DNA of 9,258 bases from Limnoraphis robusta CS-951 (GTDB taxonomy: Bacteria; Cyanobacteriota; Cyanobacteriia; Cyanobacteriales; Microcoleaceae). Under the pieces are notes generated by a model. The model ran no database searches and was not told the DNA's origin. It saw only the letters and a list, made by a program, of their open reading frames with translations. The translations under genes and the position numbers were made by a program. The stretch is taken from the NCBI RefSeq assembly GCF_000972705.2, contig NZ_LATL02000249.1, forward strand, positions 1 through 9,258, in the 5' to 3' direction. Shown one piece after another: positions 6,172 to 9,258 of the stretch; within the stretch, counting starts at the first letter, position 1; every line of letters starts with the position of its first letter.

Positions 6172-8256
6172 ATGGCTGCTAAAATCGAAGCGACAAAGTT
6201 CATTGATAATTTAGACCGGGTTGCCAAGGTTCGTTCAGAGATTGCTGATTATCTCAATCAAATGGTAGCCACCTTAAACCAAGCCGAATCAGAAGGAAAA
6301 AATCAGTCGGGCCAGTTGGGCTTAGATAGAGATATTCAAGATCTCAATCAAGTCAGCAAAAATTTGCGTCAAGGCTGTTTTCGGCTCTTGGTTCTAGGAG
6401 ATATGAAACGGGGAAAAAGTACATTTCTAAATGCTTTAATTGGCGAGAATGTTCTGCCTAGCGATGTCAATCCTTGTACGGCTTTATTAACCATTTTGCG
6501 ATATGGTCAAAATCAAGAAGTCACGGTTTATTTTAATGATGGTAAACCGCCGAGAAAAGTAGACTTCAAAAGCTTTAAACGTCTTTACACAATAGATCCT
6601 GCTGAAGCAAAAAAGTTAGAAACCGAGAATAAAAAAGCGTTTCCTGACGTTGACTATGCCGTGGTTGAATACCCTTTATCTTTATTAGAAAAAGGAATTG
6701 AAATTGTTGATAGTCCGGGCTTAAATGACACGGAGGCTCGCAACGAACTTTCCTTGGGTTACATCAAAAACTGCCACGCAATTTTATTTGTCCTCAGAGC
6801 CTCACAACCTTGCACATTAGGAGAACGTCGTTATCTAGAAAATTACATTAAATATCGAGGACTCAGTGTTTTCTTTTTGATTAATGCTTGGGATCAAATT
6901 CGAGAGAGTTTAATTGATCCGGATGATCCTGAAGAACTTGAAGAAGCTGAAGAAAGATTACGTCATGTTTTTCGAGCCAATCTTGCAGAATATTGTCAGA
7001 TTGAAGGCTATGATTGTTACGATGAGAGAGTATTTGAAATTACCGCTTTAAATGCTTTACGTCGTCGGATTAAAAGTCCTGAGCTTTCTCTAGAAGGAAC
7101 TGGATTTCCAGAATTTATGGGCGCTCTCAATTCATTTCTGACTCAAGAAAGAGCGATTGCAGAATTTCGACAAGCCAAGATTTTAGCTCACCAAACGAGC
7201 AAGCATATTCAGGATGCTGTTGAACGTCGTATTCCATTGCTTGAACAAGATGTGGAGGAATTGAAGCAAAGAATTAACTCGGTTGAACCTGAATTTGAAA
7301 AACTCAATCAAATTCGAGAACAATTTATTGGTGAAATTTGGAGAGTACGCGATAGTAAAGCTCAAATTATTACCGAGTCATTTCGCAGCTATGTTTTGAA
7401 CTTAGAAAACTCCTTTGAATCCGACTTTCAACGCTATCAGCCCGATCTTAAATTTATGGATTTATTGAATGCTGGAAAGCGAAAAGCATTTGAAGCCTCT
7501 TTCCAAGAAGCATTTGAGAACTATATCAATGATAAAATTGCCGGGTGGAGTATTTCAGCCGAGCGAGAAATGGATACGGGTTTTTCTCAACTTTCTAGAC
7601 TTGCTGCTCAGTACGGAACTGATTACGCAAAAGTCACCAATAGAATTACAGAAAAACTAACAGGACATAAACCAGTCGCAGGTCGTTTGAGTCAATCTTC
7701 TGAACAAGAAGATTCTCCGGCTTGGGCAACTTGGGCAATGGGATTAGTCTCATTAGCTTCGGGTAATTTTGCTGGGGCTGCGCTCGCTGGAGCAGGATTT
7801 GATTGGCAAAATATTCTACTTAATTTCGTTGCTGTTGTGGGGATTAGTGGAGTCGTTACGGCAATTTCTGGCATGATACTAGGCCCGATTACTTTACTAT
7901 TACTGAGCTTTGGCGTGGGAGCATTACAGATAGATAAAGCTCGTCAAAAAATGATTCAAGAGGCTAAGAAAGAGTTTGCCAAACATTTACCTCAAATTGC
8001 TCAAGATTATTCACCCCAAATTTCAGAAGTTGTTCAAGAATGTTTTAACGCCTATGAACAAGAAGTCGTCAAGCGAATGAATGATGATATTCAAGCCCGT
8101 AAAGCCGAGTTAGAAAATCTCATCCAGCAAAGAGAACAGCAAAAAGTTAATCAGGAGCAAGAATTAAAGCGGTTAACTCACTTTAAAGACCAAGTAACTT
8201 CAACCTTTAATAAAATTGAAACAATTTACCAAAATTTTGTCTCCAGTGTTTCTTAA
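6172..8256 (+). CDS. Bacterial dynamin-like GTPase, BDLP1-like (paralog B)
   Basis: A 694-aa dynamin-like protein with the same architecture and numbering as its upstream neighbour: neck helix 1-65; G1 GDMKRGKST at 76-84; Thr103; DSPG at 180-183; NAWD at 238-241; trunk helices; hydrophobic paddle region about 518-587 (W518, then AGAALAGAGFDW and a second hydrophobic run through FGVGAL); and a Glu/Lys/Gln-rich coiled-coil end. Hand-aligned residues 157-241 are identical to the neighbour at 72 of 85 positions without gaps. Stretches such as RASQPCTLGERRYLENYIK and SLIDPDD match N. punctiforme BDLP1 as I recall it, so this is the better ortholog candidate. BDLP1 is a GTP-dependent membrane-tubulating protein that folds at hinges between a closed soluble form and an extended lipid-bound form. 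The gap after the upstream gene is 65 bp with no terminator, and the gap to the next gene is 39 bp, so co-transcription is likely. No strong Shine-Dalgarno; GAGA lies about 13 nt before the start. Confidence 0.95.
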   Translation: MAAKIEATKFIDNLDRVAKVRSEIADYLNQMVATLNQAESEGKNQSGQLGLDRDIQDLNQVSKNLRQGCFRLLVLGDMKRGKSTFLNALIGENVLPSDVNPCTALLTILRYGQNQEVTVYFNDGKPPRKVDFKSFKRLYTIDPAEAKKLETENKKAFPDVDYAVVEYPLSLLEKGIEIVDSPGLNDTEARNELSLGYIKNCHAILFVLRASQPCTLGERRYLENYIKYRGLSVFFLINAWDQIRESLIDPDDPEELEEAEERLRHVFRANLAEYCQIEGYDCYDERVFEITALNALRRRIKSPELSLEGTGFPEFMGALNSFLTQERAIAEFRQAKILAHQTSKHIQDAVERRIPLLEQDVEELKQRINSVEPEFEKLNQIREQFIGEIWRVRDSKAQIITESFRSYVLNLENSFESDFQRYQPDLKFMDLLNAGKRKAFEASFQEAFENYINDKIAGWSISAEREMDTGFSQLSRLAAQYGTDYAKVTNRITEKLTGHKPVAGRLSQSSEQEDSPAWATWAMGLVSLASGNFAGAALAGAGFDWQNILLNFVAVVGISGVVTAISGMILGPITLLLLSFGVGALQIDKARQKMIQEAKKEFAKHLPQIAQDYSPQISEVVQECFNAYEQEVVKRMNDDIQARKAELENLIQQREQQKVNQEQELKRLTHFKDQVTSTFNKIETIYQNFVSSVS

Positions 8257-8295
8257 ATTCTCAATTTATCCTGTACGGAGTTCAAGAAATAAACC

Positions 8296-9258
8296 ATGAA
8301 TCAATCAACTGACACCGAGCATTTAACAAACTTGTTAAAAACGGCAGTTGGACTGCTGAAATTAGAATCTAAGTCTCCACTGCTCACCGAAGTTAATTTA
8401 GTTTGTGAGTATTTAAAAAATCCAAATTTCCGAATTGCTGTATTTGGGCCTTTTAACTATGGGAAGTCAACTTTACTCAATGCTTTATTAGGAAATCGAG
8501 CATTACCTATTGATTTAATCCCAACCACAGGAGCGGCTATTCATGTTCGATATGGTGACGAGTTGAAAACCACAATTACCTTAAAAGATGGTCAAAAAAT
8601 TACAGATCCCGGAACTAAAGTTCTAAAAGAGTTTGCCATTTTAGATCAAAATAGACGAATGCGAGATGATGTTCGTCAGGTAGAAGTTTTTTGTCCTGAC
8701 TCTTTTCTGAAAACAGGTGTAGAATTGTTAGATTTACCGGGAACCAATGATCGAGAAGCACAGGATGAATTAGTTTATCAGCAACTCGTCACGGCTGATT
8801 TAGTCGTTCAGGTTTTAGATGCCCGTCAATTAATGACTTTAAAAGAGCGGGAAAATTTGAGAGATTGGCTAATTGAGCGGGGAATTGAGACGGTTATTTT
8901 TGTGGTCAATTTCATTAATTTGTTAGATCCTAGCGATCAAAAAGAAGTTCAAAATCGACTTCGATTTGTGGCTGAAAGCTTTCGAGTCAAACTTCCTAAT
9001 AATATTAGTAATCTTTACCGTGTTGATGCTCTTCCTGCACTGAGATCCAAGTTAAAAGGAGATACATCGGCAGTACAAACGACTGGGTTAGCAATGTTTG
9101 AATCTGCTTTGCAGAGTTTAGTTTCCCTCCAACAAGAGCAAACTGTTATTCATGTTCCTCGGGTACAAAAGACGGTAAATAATATCCAAAAAGCGTTAAC
9201 AGAACAAATAGAAACAATTTCCACTCAACTTGAAGCCACTCAACAAAAAGAGCAAGCT
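8296..9258 (+). CDS. Divergent dynamin-family GTPase, N-terminal part (3' end beyond right edge)
   Basis: From an ATG at 8296 the frame is open for 321 codons to the edge. An N-terminal helical segment (1-43) precedes a dynamin-like GTPase domain: P-loop GPFNYGKST at 51-59 with K57, G2 candidate T77 or T78 in IPTTGA, and G3 DLPG at 146-149 followed by TND. The G4 position reads NFIN (205-208) instead of N/TKxD, so the guanine-contacting Asp appears replaced by Asn. After about residue 255 it becomes Gln/Glu-rich and helical (VPRVQKTVNNIQKAL onward), as expected for dynamin stalk helices. It is clearly not a third copy of the two upstream genes: the G domain is shorter and the motifs differ. 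It probably represents the second class of bacterial dynamin, often encoded beside a first. Any membrane segment would lie beyond the edge. The ribosome site is poor (CGGAG, 15 nt upstream), but position and spacing favour this start and translation as part of the operon. Confidence 0.88.
   Translation, partial: MNQSTDTEHLTNLLKTAVGLLKLESKSPLLTEVNLVCEYLKNPNFRIAVFGPFNYGKSTLLNALLGNRALPIDLIPTTGAAIHVRYGDELKTTITLKDGQKITDPGTKVLKEFAILDQNRRMRDDVRQVEVFCPDSFLKTGVELLDLPGTNDREAQDELVYQQLVTADLVVQVLDARQLMTLKERENLRDWLIERGIETVIFVVNFINLLDPSDQKEVQNRLRFVAESFRVKLPNNISNLYRVDALPALRSKLKGDTSAVQTTGLAMFESALQSLVSLQQEQTVIHVPRVQKTVNNIQKALTEQIETISTQLEATQQKEQA

Noticed and set aside
7183..7874. Short ORFs at 7183-7365 minus, 7469-7660 plus and 7692-7874 minus
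   Set aside because: They are shadows of the second dynamin gene; its reading frame has continuous conserved protein sequence across all three.
1..9258. CRISPR arrays, tRNA or rRNA genes
   Set aside because: I saw no regularly spaced direct repeats and no tRNA-like cloverleaf or rRNA sequence on either strand.

Overview
The window looks like chromosomal DNA from a cyanobacterium, probably a filamentous one. The evidence is a CYP110-type cytochrome P450, which is a cyanobacterial family; GTPases that closely resemble, from memory, the Nostoc punctiforme bacterial dynamin-like protein BDLP1; and a HIP1 octamer (GCGATCGC) at 5000-5007. I cannot name the genus from sequence alone.

Left part (1-2843): the 5' part of an rtcB RNA ligase gene runs leftward off the window edge. 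It is divergent from a complete CYP110-type P450 gene. The two share a 254-bp intergenic region. That region holds a good sigma70-type promoter for the P450, a short palindrome inside the promoter spacer, and a 10-bp inverted repeat that puts a TAAAAT hexamer on each strand.

Middle part (2844-4018) is a scrapyard. A short lipoprotein-like ORF (2927-3148) ends exactly where a fragment of a RecD2-type helicase begins on the other strand (about 3142-3555). That fragment abuts, in the same reading frame and separated only by a stop codon, the C-terminal end of a decayed transposase (3556-3774). The head and tail of the helicase and most of the transposase are absent, so this is remnant DNA left by insertion and deletion. 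The last 240 bp before the next gene hold a possible 21-codon ORF with a strong Shine-Dalgarno sequence and weak promoter-like elements.

Right part (4019-9258) is the main feature: three consecutive same-strand dynamin-like GTPase genes. The first two (695 and 694 aa) are collinear paralogs with intact G motifs, a hydrophobic membrane (paddle) segment and a coiled-coil C-terminus. The second is the closer match to N. punctiforme BDLP1. The third, cut by the right edge, is a divergent dynamin-family GTPase with a degenerate G4 motif. The gaps of 65 and 39 bp contain no obvious terminator, so the three are probably co-transcribed. The inferred job is GTP-driven membrane remodelling by a multi-subunit, probably heterotypic dynamin assembly. 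The duplicated BDLP1 next to a divergent partner is what makes this window unusual.
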